Source of the DNA: Candidatus Melainabacteria bacterium
Lineage (GTDB): Bacteria; Cyanobacteriota; Vampirovibrionia; Gastranaerophilales; Gastranaerophilaceae
DNA length: 64,000 nucleotides
Assembly: GCA_003258725.1 (NCBI GenBank)
Contig: QHMG01000004.1
Span: forward strand, 62,001-126,000
Direction of reading: 5' to 3'
The translations under genes were made by a program, and so were the position numbers. Below, piece by piece: positions 18,159 to 27,367 of the stretch. The notes under the pieces are model-generated. The model was not told the origin of the DNA, made no database searches, and worked only from the letters and a program-made list of their open reading frames with translations. Position 1 is the first letter of the stretch; every line of letters starts with the position of its first letter.

Positions 18159-19706
18159 CTATTTATTGTCCTTTTGTTCTTGAGGTTTATCAAGTTTTGC
18201 GATTTCTAATTCAACTTTTGCTCTTGCCACGTTGTAATCAAAAATTAATTTTACATAGCTTTCCTGAGCCTTGTTATAATTTACAATTGCATCTTGGACT
18301 TCTAAGAAGTTTCCTAAACCAACTTCATATCTGCCCATTGCAAGTTCTAAATTTTCAAATGTTTGCTTAACAGAAACTTCTGTAAGCGGAATTTTCTTTT
18401 CTAATTGAACCATATTTACATAAGCTGTTTGAACATTGAAATAAATATCTTTTTCCAGTTTGTCGATAGCGTTATCGGCAACATCTAATTTTGCCTTAGC
18501 TTCTTCAATTTTGTATTTGATATCCATTGCGTTTATTGATGTAAAATCAAGTGTTCCAGCCACTTGGAAAGAATTTGTCATTGTGCTTGCCGCATTAAGT
18601 CCATAAGTGCCTTTTGCTTTTAAATCTGGCAAATATTGTATTCTTTGATATTTTAATTCTTGTCTTAAGGCATCTCTAACTGCAACGTATGAGCGTAAGT
18701 CTGGACGATTTTCTTTTGCTAATGCGATAGATTCGTTCAAGGTGTAAGGAAATTTTTTAACCTTGTAATTAATATCAATTAATTCATTTTTTTGTACACT
18801 TGTTTGATAACTAGCTCCTTGTGCAAGCTCTGGTGCTTTGAATTTTTTTACTAAATCTTGGTCAAAATTTTTAAGTGCAACTTCTGCATATTTGTTTGCA
18901 AAGTTAAAAGATTCAAGTTTTTCGATTGAATATTTTGGAGAACTTTGAATATACATTGAATTGTTCAAGGCAATTACTGCTGCATCATAAGTGTTTTGTG
19001 AGGTTACGTAATTTATTTTTGCATCACTCAAATAAACTTCAGCATTAACTAAGTCAATTTTTGATTTTAAACCTTCTTCAAAATATGCTTTTGTTTGTTG
19101 ATATTGACGTTCGTTAACAGAAATATTTGCTTCTTGAACCTTCATATTTGCAGTTGCGGCTAAAACTGCATAATAATTTGTTTTTACGTTAAAAATAGTT
19201 TTAATTGTTTCATAATTTAGGTCAAAATCTGCAGCAATTTTGTTTAATTTTGCTTTTTTGATTTTTGCTCCAACCTTACCAAAACTAAAGATTAATTGGC
19301 TTAAAGATGCGTTTAAACCGTAAGAATTGTCGCTAATTGAAGTTCCGTCATTGTTATTAAATTTTCCATAATAGCCAGTACCAAGACTTAAAGATGGAAA
19401 ATAAGAGGCTTTTGATTGACCTAAAAGGGCATTTGCTTGTCTAACTAGGTTTTTATATTTTTTAATTTCAGGACTATTAGTTAATGCAATTCTAATACAA
19501 TCATTTAATGATAAAATAGCGCCGTCTTGAATTTCAATATCAGCTTCCATTCTAGACTGCTCTTGTTTTTGTGCGTTTTCTTTAACTTCTTCTTTTAAAA
19601 CTACATCTTTATTTTTATTTTTTTGCACATCTTCAATTGCGTATGCGCAGTTGCATAATGCGAAAATAGCAATAAGTAATGTCAATATTTGTGTAATCTT
19701 TTTCAA
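18159..19706 (-). CDS. TolC-family outer membrane efflux protein
   Basis: A 515-residue protein beginning with a Sec signal peptide (KKITQILTLLIAIFALCNCAYA). Two long repeats of the outer-membrane efflux domain follow: LSLNDCIRIALTNSPEIKKY in the first and LNESIALAKENRPDLRSY in the second, each leading into long alpha-helical stretches and beta segments. It forms the outer-membrane exit duct for the MacAB-like pump. The start is TTG at 19706, because an in-frame TAG lies three codons upstream and no ATG is near; AAGGA lies about 12 nt upstream. First gene of the operon. Confidence 0.9.
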   Translation of the reverse strand: MKKITQILTLLIAIFALCNCAYAIEDVQKNKNKDVVLKEEVKENAQKQEQSRMEADIEIQDGAILSLNDCIRIALTNSPEIKKYKNLVRQANALLGQSKASYFPSLSLGTGYYGKFNNNDGTSISDNSYGLNASLSQLIFSFGKVGAKIKKAKLNKIAADFDLNYETIKTIFNVKTNYYAVLAATANMKVQEANISVNERQYQQTKAYFEEGLKSKIDLVNAEVYLSDAKINYVTSQNTYDAAVIALNNSMYIQSSPKYSIEKLESFNFANKYAEVALKNFDQDLVKKFKAPELAQGASYQTSVQKNELIDINYKVKKFPYTLNESIALAKENRPDLRSYVAVRDALRQELKYQRIQYLPDLKAKGTYGLNAASTMTNSFQVAGTLDFTSINAMDIKYKIEEAKAKLDVADNAIDKLEKDIYFNVQTAYVNMVQLEKKIPLTEVSVKQTFENLELAMGRYEVGLGNFLEVQDAIVNYNKAQESYVKLIFDYNVARAKVELEIAKLDKPQEQKDNK

Positions 19707-19792
19707 AGAAAACTAAATCCTTCCTCTATGTACAATATTATATTTGATACATACGGATTTTGCACTTTTTTAGCTATATTTTTGTAGATATA

Positions 19793-20443
19793 TTAAGTAT
19801 TGAAAATTCTGTCGCCTGCATCGCCCATGCCTGGTACAATGTAACCTTTTTCGTTGATACCTTCATCAACTGCTGCTGTGATGATTTCAACTTCTGGAAA
19901 TTCTCTTTGGATATTTTCAATACCTTCTGGAGCTGCCATAATACAGATACATTTAATGTTTTCCATTGGAATTTTCTTGTCTGCATATAATCTAATTGCT
20001 TCAATTAAAGAATTACCTGTTGCAAGCATTGGGTCAGTGATGTAAATATAGAAGTTTTCTGGGTTTGGAGCTTCCATAGGCACTTTGTTGTAATACCAAA
20101 CAGGTTTTAGAGTTTTTTCATCTCTGTACATACCGATATGACGAATACAAGCTTGTGGCAAGATGTCAATAGCTTCGTCTGTGAAGATTAAGCCAGCTCT
20201 CAAGATTGGTGAAATGATAATATTAATATCTTCTTTAATTGTTTTGAAAGTTGTTGTTTTAATTGGTGTTTCAATTTTTTTATCTACCAACGGTAGATTT
20301 TTGGCTGCTTCATATAAAAGTACACGTGTAATTTTTCTTGTTGCAAGTCTTACGCCTTGACTGTCTGTATTTTTGTCACGCATTTTGCATAAGTTTTGAA
20401 AAATTACAGGATTTTCGATAATTCTTACTAACTCTTTGTTCAT
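19793..20443 (-). CDS. upp: Uracil phosphoribosyltransferase
   Basis: A 216-residue salvage enzyme making UMP from uracil and PRPP. The PRPP loop ITDPMLATGNSLIEAI, the ISPILRAGLIFTDEAI segment and the uracil-binding C-terminus (VDEGINEKGYIVPGMGDAGDRIF) are all recognisable, and the length is near the family norm of about 210. AAGAGGT lies upstream at somewhat long spacing. It follows the MCE gene by 27 nt on the same strand, so it may be co-transcribed with it despite the different role. Confidence 0.95.
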   Translation of the reverse strand: MNKELVRIIENPVIFQNLCKMRDKNTDSQGVRLATRKITRVLLYEAAKNLPLVDKKIETPIKTTTFKTIKEDINIIISPILRAGLIFTDEAIDILPQACIRHIGMYRDEKTLKPVWYYNKVPMEAPNPENFYIYITDPMLATGNSLIEAIRLYADKKIPMENIKCICIMAAPEGIENIQREFPEVEIITAAVDEGINEKGYIVPGMGDAGDRIFNT

Positions 20444-20470
20444 TTATTCATACCTCTTTTTCTAATATTA

Positions 20471-21088
20471 TTATTTTTTATTTTTATCCATTTTCTTTTG
20501 TGTTTCATCAAGCCAAGAGTCAGTATCATTAAGCATTTCACTCATTGGTTTGTTTGATTTAGGTGTTTCTGCTTGAGAGAAAGCCCTATTAATTGAATCT
20601 GTAAAACTTGTGCATTGGAACATAATCGCAGAAATCTTTTCTAGCATTGAATCTAATAGACTTAATGCTGCGCCAAGTCTGCGAGGTTGTTGAACTTCAA
20701 AAGTTTGTGAGCCTTTAGGAACTTTATCTTTTGGTGTGTAAATTTCAATTGATTTAGAGCCACCAAGCCCTGTAAATTCAACAGTAACTTTTGAACCTTT
20801 TGGAATTTCTATTCCGTCTTGATTAATTATAAAATCAACAAAAACCATATCATTAATGATTTTTACTTTTCTTACATAACCGATGTGAATCCCCATCATT
20901 CTAACGGGTGAACCTTTAATAATTCCGTCAACATCTTGTAAAAATATTTGATATGTTTTGTGTTGATTATAGTTTTGTTTTGCAACATACCCAATACCTA
21001 AAACGAATACTAATAACAAAAACCAAATAGAAAGTTCAATGAACCGTGCCAATTTCTTATATTTGATTTTGTTATCAATGCCTTTCAT
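20471..21088 (-). CDS. MlaD/MCE-domain lipid transport protein
   Basis: A 205-residue protein with an N-terminal transmembrane helix (ELSIWFLLLVFVLGIGYVA) and one MCE domain (about 40-120: YQIFLQDVDGIIKGSPVRMMGIHIGYVRKVKI, TVEFTGLGGSKSIEIYTP). MCE proteins form hexameric rings that pass lipids between membranes, usually with MlaE/MlaF partners, which are not present here. The C-terminal tail is amphipathic and polar. No Shine-Dalgarno; the ATG lies 5 nt after the upstream stop, implying translational coupling to the 745-residue protein. Confidence 0.85.
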   Translation of the reverse strand: MKGIDNKIKYKKLARFIELSIWFLLLVFVLGIGYVAKQNYNQHKTYQIFLQDVDGIIKGSPVRMMGIHIGYVRKVKIINDMVFVDFIINQDGIEIPKGSKVTVEFTGLGGSKSIEIYTPKDKVPKGSQTFEVQQPRRLGAALSLLDSMLEKISAIMFQCTSFTDSINRAFSQAETPKSNKPMSEMLNDTDSWLDETQKKMDKNKK

Positions 21089-21093
21089 CTATA

Positions 21094-23331
21094 TTAATTT
21101 GCCTTCCTTAATTCTGAAAGTGTTGGGTCAAGAAGTCTTCTGCCTATTCCTTCAAAATATACAGAACAAAGTTTTTTGTTACCGTAATTTATTATTTTTT
21201 CTACTCGACCTGTGCCAAATTCTTTGTGAACAACAACGTCACCCTTGTCGTATTCTACATTTGTGGTAGTACCTGTTTTTGCTGGGTATATAGGAACAAC
21301 TTCTTTTTCGTGTAAATCTTCTTCTGTAATATTATATTTTGTTTTTATATCTTGAGGTTCTTCTTCTATTGGTTGTTCAATAGCTTCTTCCTCAATGATA
21401 TCGTCTTCATCAGGTTGAATTTCATCTAAATATGAGTCATCATCTTCTGGTTGAATTTCTTGTTCAAGAGGTTCAAATGGAGTTTCTTCAATGATTTCAG
21501 AAGTTTCATCTTGTACTTGATTATCGTACATATCAACATCTTGAATTTGATCTAAATCATCTTCAGTCAATTGATTTGCAGGATCATCGACATTTATAAT
21601 GCCAGAGTTCTGCATTTTTTGAATATCTTGTGCAGGTGTTTCAACAGGCATTTCTTGTGGCTCAATTGATTTAAATATTTGTGGTGTAACCTCACTAGGC
21701 GCTTGTTGCTGAGGTGTACTTTGTTTTGGTTGTTGTTGTGTTAGAGGCTGAGCCGATTGAATTGGTTGTGTTGCAAATGGTTGTTGCGGATTTTGCATAA
21801 AAGGCTGTGCCATATATGGTTGTTGCATTTGAGGGTATGGTTGCATATATGGTTGATTATACATTGGTTGCGCAAACATTTGCGGTTGTGGAAAGATTGG
21901 TGGTTGTTGCGGATAGAATATCTGCGGTTGTTGCGGATACATCTGAGGGTAAACCATTTGCGCCATTTGCTGTTGGAACATTTGTTGAGTCATTTGTTGT
22001 TGTTGATTGTATGCCTCTTGTTGAACCTTTTCAGCTTCATAACGACGTTGTTGTTCTTTCAACTGGTTTTGAACCATTCTTTGCGCATCCTCTTGTGACA
22101 TTGATACATGTGGAGCAGTTCGTGTAATACGAGCCTTTTCTGACAATTTGATTATCAATGGCATAAATTGTGTTGCTTTACCGTAAACTACAAATTCTGT
22201 TCTGCCTAAAGTTGTCAAGAACGTGTTGTAGCTTGCAAAATCTTGTTGTTGCAACAATGGGGTAAACAGAATTAAATCTTTTGAAATTTTCTTTAATTCT
22301 GTTAAGTATTTGTACGAATAGGAACAATTCGTAATTGTATATATATTTGAGTTTGAGAATATTTGTTTTAATAATTTTTTGTCTGAATTTGCATTGTTTA
22401 ATTTTACAAATACATAAAAATCTTCTGAAAATCCAGAAAGAACGTCATAGACATAAGAAATAACTTCTCTTTGGATTGATTCATCAACTTTTGAAACATT
22501 TATAACTGTTGTTTGATTTTGAAGTAGTGATTCAAACAAGTTTTTGTATTCTAAGATATTCCTTGCAAAAATCCCAGCCTCATCAAATTTTATTAAGGCA
22601 TTTTTAAGAAGGACAAGCTCTGGAAGTTTTGAGTCATTGTATTGTTTTTCAAGAATGTCAATGAACTTTTTGACAGGAATATAAGGTTCTTCAAGACTTG
22701 ACAAGTAGTATTGAATTTCTAAGAAAGTTTCCTGCAAAATAGCTTTACTTCTTGCACTTTTAAATTCTAATCCATGTTCATAAATGAAGTTGATAAGCTG
22801 ATTATTAATTGGAAGTCGGAAGTTTTCTGCCATAACAAAATTGTTTTTATCAAAAATACTTTCTCCGTCTGTATCAATAATAACAGTCTTTTTGCTATAA
22901 TTTTTAATTTGTTGATTTAATGTTTTAATCATCAAATCAGAGTTTTCTTGATTTTCGGAACAAATAACTAATTTATTTTCAAGAAAACTTTTATCTAGTG
23001 AAACTAAGATATCATTATCAATAAATTCACCGATTAATATTGGGGTTTGACCTTGTATAAGTTTAAGGAAATCAACTGAATTGATGTTAGAAATTGCACT
23101 ATTTATAGCAGGAATAGAGCCTGAATAAGTAGTGATTACACCTTCTCCTGTGATGTTAAAAATAATTTTGGCAATAGCAACATTACCGTGTTTGCTTGAT
23201 TCTAGGTGCATAATCTGTCCAATGTAAGATTCTCTGCTATCCTTAATCATTACAAATCCGGATAAGAACAAGTTGTCACTTGTTTCATAAAAAATTTTTA
23301 CCAGGTTATTTTTAACCTCGAATATTCTCAT
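21094..23331 (-). CDS. Large unknown protein: HerA-like N-terminal region, Gln/Pro-rich middle, C-terminal Tudor-like domain
   Basis: A 745-residue protein. Residues 1-110 look like a small beta-barrel; residues 110-430 follow the order of a HerA/FtsK-type RecA fold (VIIDTDGES, TTVINVSKVDESIQREVISYVYDVL), but the Walker A position reads LVICSENQENSDLM with no GxxxxGK[ST]. Residues about 430-560 are Gln/Pro/Met-rich and low-complexity; 560-690 are acidic. The last 55 residues (GDVVVHKEFGTGRVEKI...CSVYFEGIGRRLL) resemble the Tudor/CarD-like module at the end of PcrA/UvrD. The Shine-Dalgarno AAGGAA fits the ATG. The assignment of the central domain is inferred from motif order only. Confidence 0.6.
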   Translation of the reverse strand: MRIFEVKNNLVKIFYETSDNLFLSGFVMIKDSRESYIGQIMHLESSKHGNVAIAKIIFNITGEGVITTYSGSIPAINSAISNINSVDFLKLIQGQTPILIGEFIDNDILVSLDKSFLENKLVICSENQENSDLMIKTLNQQIKNYSKKTVIIDTDGESIFDKNNFVMAENFRLPINNQLINFIYEHGLEFKSARSKAILQETFLEIQYYLSSLEEPYIPVKKFIDILEKQYNDSKLPELVLLKNALIKFDEAGIFARNILEYKNLFESLLQNQTTVINVSKVDESIQREVISYVYDVLSGFSEDFYVFVKLNNANSDKKLLKQIFSNSNIYTITNCSYSYKYLTELKKISKDLILFTPLLQQQDFASYNTFLTTLGRTEFVVYGKATQFMPLIIKLSEKARITRTAPHVSMSQEDAQRMVQNQLKEQQRRYEAEKVQQEAYNQQQQMTQQMFQQQMAQMVYPQMYPQQPQIFYPQQPPIFPQPQMFAQPMYNQPYMQPYPQMQQPYMAQPFMQNPQQPFATQPIQSAQPLTQQQPKQSTPQQQAPSEVTPQIFKSIEPQEMPVETPAQDIQKMQNSGIINVDDPANQLTEDDLDQIQDVDMYDNQVQDETSEIIEETPFEPLEQEIQPEDDDSYLDEIQPDEDDIIEEEAIEQPIEEEPQDIKTKYNITEEDLHEKEVVPIYPAKTGTTTNVEYDKGDVVVHKEFGTGRVEKIINYGNKKLCSVYFEGIGRRLLDPTLSELRKAN

Positions 23332-23401
23332 GAGTTTGTTCCTTGAAATAATTTTAACATGAAAAAAATTTTTTCATGACAATATTTGAATTAATTTATA
23401 A

Positions 23402-23407
23402 TATAAT
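23402..23407 (+). promoter_or_regulatory. -10 box of ribF, leaderless
   Basis: TATAAT ends 6 nt before the ribF ATG; no Shine-Dalgarno. ATGACA upstream is a poor -35 at non-ideal spacing. Confidence 0.5.
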
Positions 23408-23413
23408 ATTTTT

Positions 23414-24310
23414 ATGGAAATCTTAAACAAGCTAAAAAGTGAAGAAAATTTGGCTATTGCATTAGGCTTTTTTGATGGAATCCATTTAGGACATAAGGCT
23501 GTAATTATGTCTGCTGTTGACTATGCAAAAAAACATAATATAAAATCAGCGGTTGTAACTTTTCGTCAATCACCTTATGTAGCAATAAATAATGTTAAGC
23601 CAAATTATATTATGACGCTTGAAGAAAAAATTAGAACAATTAAAAAAATCGGTGTTGATTACTTGTATTTGTTGGATTTTACAGAGGATTTAGCAAAACA
23701 AACGGCATCAGATTATTTGAAAAATTTAGTTGATAATTTGCACCCTAAAATGATTGTTACAGGATTTAACCACTATTTTGGTTACAATAAATCAGGTGGT
23801 GTCGATTATTTAAGGTTAATGCAAGATGAATATGGCTATGAATTTAAAGAAGTTAGTCCAATAAAATTGCAAAATGGCATAATAAGTTCATCAGAAATCC
23901 GTAAAGCACTATCAGAAGGTAATATTCAAAAAGCCAATGCTATGCTAGGTTATAGATTTTATGTAAAAAATGAAGTTATAAAAGGTCGTCAAATCGGGCG
24001 TAAAATTGGCTTTAAGACAGCAAATTTAAAAATGCCAGAAAAGATGTTAAATCTTCCAGATGGTGTTTATGCTGTTGAAATTGAAGTTTTTGGTAAAAAG
24101 CACATGGGTATTGCGAATTTTGGTTCAAATCCAACAGTTACAGATGATACACAAAAGTTTTTAGAGGTTCATATAATAGATTTTAACGAAGATATTTATG
24201 GACAAATTGTTAAAGTTAATTTTTTAACTAAAATAAGAGATGAGAAGAAATTTCAATCTTTGGCAGAGTTAAAAACTCAAATTAAAAAGGATATTGAATG
24301 TTTAGAGTAG
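23414..24310 (+). CDS. ribF: Bifunctional riboflavin kinase / FAD synthetase
   Basis: A 298-residue enzyme that makes FMN from riboflavin and then FAD. The N-terminal nucleotidyltransferase domain carries the GFFDGIHLGH motif (residues 18-27) and ISSSEIRKALSEGNI; the C-terminal flavokinase domain carries GRQIGRKIGFKTANLKMP and LPDGVYAVEIEVFGKKHMGIANFGSNPTV. The ATG is preceded only by a -10 box 6 nt upstream, so the transcript is probably leaderless. It overlaps the following formyltransferase gene by 13 nt. Confidence 0.95.
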   Translation: MEILNKLKSEENLAIALGFFDGIHLGHKAVIMSAVDYAKKHNIKSAVVTFRQSPYVAINNVKPNYIMTLEEKIRTIKKIGVDYLYLLDFTEDLAKQTASDYLKNLVDNLHPKMIVTGFNHYFGYNKSGGVDYLRLMQDEYGYEFKEVSPIKLQNGIISSSEIRKALSEGNIQKANAMLGYRFYVKNEVIKGRQIGRKIGFKTANLKMPEKMLNLPDGVYAVEIEVFGKKHMGIANFGSNPTVTDDTQKFLEVHIIDFNEDIYGQIVKVNFLTKIRDEKKFQSLAELKTQIKKDIECLE

Positions 24311-25263
24311 TTATATTAGGTCATGGTGAAATGTTAGGCAATTTGATTGCAGGAGTGCAAGATGCAAAATGTAAAATTGTCGGTGTAATGCGTTATGAGA
24401 GGCTAAAAAAGTTAGATATTTATACAAAAATAAAAGATTTTATTTTGCCATCAACAGAATATAGTTACATAAAAAGTTATAATGTTCCTGAATTAAAATC
24501 AAAAAGTGCTAATTCAGAACAATTTAAAAAAGAAATTTTAAAACTAAATCCAGATTTAGTAATTGTTGGAACATGGGGCGAAAAATTAAAGAAAGAATCA
24601 ATTCAGCTTCCAAAAATTGCAATGATTAATGTTCACCCGTCATTGTTACCAAAATACAGAGGTCCAAATCCTTATTTAGAAACAATTAGACATTTAGAAA
24701 AAACAACAGGTATTACTTTTCATTTGATGAGCGAAGAATATGATGCGGGCGCAATTTTGTTGCAAAAGCAAATAGAAATCAAGCCTGATGATACAGGAAA
24801 AGAATTAAAGGAAAGAACTGTTTTAATGGCACGAAAAACGGTTACAGAGTTGTTGAATAGTCTTGCTGATGATTTTATAATTCCAGTTGAGCAAAGTGAA
24901 GAAAGAGCAACTTATTATCCGCAAATTACACGTGATGATATTATGTTGGATTTTAATAAAACATCAGAAGAAATTTCTGCGCACATTCGTGGTTTTTACC
25001 CTTGGTCTAAAACTTATTTTTCATATAAGAGCAAATTTTTCACACCAAATCCATATAAATTAGAAATTTTAGATAATAATACAGAGTTTACAACAGCTGG
25101 AACAATTGTTGAAAAATCTTTTGAAAATCATTCTTTGACAGTTGTTTGTGGTGATGGAAAACTTTTAAAGATGGAGAATTTAAGGTTATTTGGCAAAATA
25201 AATAACTTATTTACCACTCAATACATCAAACATTTTGTAGAATTAAATGATTTGGTTGCATAA
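24298..25263 (+). CDS. Formyltransferase (methionyl-tRNA formyltransferase-like)
   Basis: A 321-residue protein with an N10-formyl-THF-dependent formyltransferase domain: INVHPSLLPKYRGPNPYLETIRHLEKTTGITFHLM holds the SLLPxYRGxxP signature and the Thr-Gly-Ile-Thr segment, followed by DAGAILLQKQIEI. A C-terminal OB-fold-like domain (about 210-320) matches Fmt. The N-terminus and the GTWGEKL loop (usually AYGxILP) diverge, so it could modify another amine (for example a sugar nucleotide) rather than initiator tRNA. No other fmt is in the window. Translationally coupled to ribF. Confidence 0.75.
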   Translation: MFRVVILGHGEMLGNLIAGVQDAKCKIVGVMRYERLKKLDIYTKIKDFILPSTEYSYIKSYNVPELKSKSANSEQFKKEILKLNPDLVIVGTWGEKLKKESIQLPKIAMINVHPSLLPKYRGPNPYLETIRHLEKTTGITFHLMSEEYDAGAILLQKQIEIKPDDTGKELKERTVLMARKTVTELLNSLADDFIIPVEQSEERATYYPQITRDDIMLDFNKTSEEISAHIRGFYPWSKTYFSYKSKFFTPNPYKLEILDNNTEFTTAGTIVEKSFENHSLTVVCGDGKLLKMENLRLFGKINNLFTTQYIKHFVELNDLVA

Positions 25264-25341
25264 TATACGCAATTTAGAGGATTTAAACCGACACCATGTT
25301 GTGATAATTTCGTAGAGTTCACAAGAATTGGAATTATTTAC

Positions 25342-25521
25342 ATGTTATCAAATGGTTTTAAAGAAAAAATGTTAGCTGCCGATTTGTTTGAAGCTAAAAA
25401 AACATCAAATGCTATTAAGCACTTATGGCAAGAAGCTAAAGACATTGAAATTACACTAGATTTTTTACAACCAAACGGAATTTTTAGCAAATTTTTTAAA
25501 AGAATTGTAAAATCTCACTAA
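25342..25521 (+). CDS. Small hypothetical protein (59 aa)
   Basis: An ATG-to-TAA frame of 59 residues with codon use like its neighbours, beginning MLSNGFKEKMLAADLFEAKK and ending in a basic FFKRIVKSH. It is probably alpha-helical, with no transmembrane segment. The ribosome site is weak (GGAATT about 8 nt upstream). It lies in a 394-nt space that otherwise has no gene. I do not recognise it. Confidence 0.5.
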   Translation: MLSNGFKEKMLAADLFEAKKTSNAIKHLWQEAKDIEITLDFLQPNGIFSKFFKRIVKSH

Positions 25522-25622
25522 GTTGTGATTAAAAATTTAATATCCGAAAAATTGGTATGCAAAAATGCATATTCAATGTTTTTTGCTTTTTTCTATTTTA
25601 AAAGTCAAATTTTTGTCTAAAC

Positions 25623-25651
25623 TTGATTAATAAATTAAAAATGGATATAAT
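25623..25651 (+). promoter_or_regulatory. Promoter of the GNAT gene, leaderless
   Basis: TTGATT (25623-25628), 17 nt, TATAAT (25646-25651), then 6 nt to the ATG. An almost ideal sigma70 promoter that places +1 at the start codon. Confidence 0.7.
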
Positions 25652-25657
25652 TTAGTT

Positions 25658-26653
25658 ATGACAATTATTAGAAAATTATTACCGTTTGACAGAGAAAAAG
25701 TTAAGGACATGATTTCCTTTTTGGGAAATGATGAAGCTGAAAAATTTGTAAAAAGACTTTTAAATACTTCTTGTGACTTGTTTCATTATTGGTTGCCATT
25801 GAATTTGAAATTTAAGTCAGAATCATACGTTCTTGTCGACGGAGATGATTTACACGGAATGATTTCAGTATTGCCAACAATTGGTAATCATCAAAGAATT
25901 AACATAACAAAACTTTTATTTAAAAAAGATTACTATGATAGCGGAAAACAGTTGATAGAGTTTGTTATCGCAAGATATGGTGCAAAAGGGGCGCAAACCT
26001 TTGTTGCTTCAATTGATGAATCGCATGATGAGTTATTAAAACTTTTTATTGAAGGTTGTGGATTTAGAAAATGCGCTGATGAGGAGCTATATAGGGTTGA
26101 TAATAGCGGATTTATATCAAATGATATTCACGGTTTTAGACAGTTCCGTAATTCTGATGCGCAAGCTGTTGCAATGCTATTTAATGACTCTTTAATAACG
26201 CATTTTAAACCATCAATGTTGAAAACAAAAAATGAATATTATTCAAAATTGTTTAAAGGTTTAGCTGATAACATTGAATGGCAATATGTTTTAGAAGATG
26301 AAAATTTGCATACACTTTTGGCATATTTTTCAATAAAGACTTATGACGGTCATAACTATGTTTTAGACATAACTTCTTCAACAGGGTTTACGCTAAATTA
26401 TGACAATGTAATCGGTTTTGTAAAACAAGAAATTACAAAACGCTCAAAACAATATTCACTATTTGTAAAATTGAAAAAATATGTTTCAAATTCAAATGAT
26501 TTAGCTGAATATTTGAAAAATAATAAGTTTAACTGTGTTCAAACGCAAATGATTTTGGTAAAAGATTTCTATAAATTAATTAAACAAGAGTCTCCAACAA
26601 GCGAAGTTGTTTTGTTTGCAGAAACAGGGGGCGTTTTTAAGGTTAGAAGTTAA
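25658..26653 (+). CDS. Probable GNAT-fold acetyltransferase
   Basis: A 331-residue soluble protein that reads as two weak GNAT-like halves: residues 1-145 (IIRKLLPFDREKVKDMISFL, YVLVDGDDLHGMISVLPT, VIARYGAKGAQTFVASIDESHDELLKLFIEGCGFRK) and 150-310 (HGFRQFRNSDAQAVAMLFNDSL, LLAYFSIKTYDG). The R/Q-x-x-G-x-G/A acetyl-CoA loop is not obvious, so activity is uncertain. Function unknown. Convergent with the UlaG-like gene; the 3' ends overlap by 11 nt. Confidence 0.55.
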   Translation: MTIIRKLLPFDREKVKDMISFLGNDEAEKFVKRLLNTSCDLFHYWLPLNLKFKSESYVLVDGDDLHGMISVLPTIGNHQRINITKLLFKKDYYDSGKQLIEFVIARYGAKGAQTFVASIDESHDELLKLFIEGCGFRKCADEELYRVDNSGFISNDIHGFRQFRNSDAQAVAMLFNDSLITHFKPSMLKTKNEYYSKLFKGLADNIEWQYVLEDENLHTLLAYFSIKTYDGHNYVLDITSSTGFTLNYDNVIGFVKQEITKRSKQYSLFVKLKKYVSNSNDLAEYLKNNKFNCVQTQMILVKDFYKLIKQESPTSEVVLFAETGGVFKVRS

Positions 26654-27317
26654 GAGTTTCGTTAATCTGCATTAATTGATAGTTAATGCCCTTAGTTTGA
26701 AGCATCATTCCAAAACGTTCAATATCAGTGTAAATAGCACTAAAGGTATTGTAATGCATAGGAATTACAACTCTAGGGTTTAACCATTCTGCAGCGATAG
26801 TTGCGTGCTCAATATCCATTGTGAATGTTCCGCCAACAGGAAGCATTACGACATCAGGATTGTATAATTCTTTGATTAATTTCATGTCACTAAATAAACA
26901 AGTATCGCCGGCATGATAAATTTTTACATCAGAAATTTCAAGAATAACTCCGGCTGGTTCTCCCATATATTGACCTTCTAAATTAGAGCTAGAGTGAAAA
27001 GCTGGTACAAAAATAGCTCTACCCCAATCATAATCAAGCCAGCTACCGAAATTTATTCCATTTGAGCGAACACCTTTTTGTGCACAATAATTTGCAAGTT
27101 CAAAAACAGCTGTGATTGTTGATTGGCTATATTTAGCAATATCAATAGCGTTTCCCAAGTGATCTGCATGTGCGTGAGTTAAAAATATGTCTGAAACATT
27201 TTCTACACGGTAGTCATAATCAGGGTTTGCACCTAAAAATGGGTCAATTAAGATAGATTTATCAAAAAATTTAATCTCAAATGCGCTATGTCCTAAATAT
27301 TTTAATTCAAAAGCCAT
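26643..27317 (-). CDS. UlaG-like metallo-beta-lactamase-fold hydrolase (UPF0173 type)
   Basis: Start set at the ATG at 27317, preceded by AAAAGGAGAT; upstream in-frame codons lack family similarity and overlap ribD. The 224-residue protein has FLTHAHADHLGNA (the HxHxDH metal motif), VPAFHSSS, YHAGDTCLFSDM and VIPMHYNTF, the ordered metal ligands of this family. Members act on phosphodiester, lactone or N-acyl substrates; the substrate here is unknown. Divergent from ribD with 50 nt between. Confidence 0.88.
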   Translation of the reverse strand: MAFELKYLGHSAFEIKFFDKSILIDPFLGANPDYDYRVENVSDIFLTHAHADHLGNAIDIAKYSQSTITAVFELANYCAQKGVRSNGINFGSWLDYDWGRAIFVPAFHSSSNLEGQYMGEPAGVILEISDVKIYHAGDTCLFSDMKLIKELYNPDVVMLPVGGTFTMDIEHATIAAEWLNPRVVIPMHYNTFSAIYTDIERFGMMLQTKGINYQLMQINETLNF

Positions 27318-27355
27318 AAAAATCTCCTTTTGTTTAAATTTAGCATAATTTATTG

Positions 27356-27361
27356 TAAAAT
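27356..27361 (+). promoter_or_regulatory. -10 box of ribD, leaderless
   Basis: TAAAAT, 6 nt before the ribD ATG; TTTAAA sits 17 nt further upstream (27333-27338). Confidence 0.45.
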
Positions 27362-27367
27362 ACAAAT

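Noticed and set aside
21757..22127. Open plus-strand frames of 113 and 106 residues opposite the 745-residue protein
   Set aside because: They mirror the Gln/Pro-rich low-complexity stretch of the minus-strand gene and have Leu/Trp/His- or Val-rich composition without ribosome sites.
25555..25600. ATGCA/TGCAT palindrome followed by T-rich DNA as a terminator
   Set aside because: The stem is only 6 AT-rich pairs and the T-runs are broken and distant.
23332..27367. FMN riboswitch for ribF or ribD
   Set aside because: The leaders are 82 and 50 nt, AT-rich, lack the conserved RFN core, and the predicted transcripts start at the ATG.
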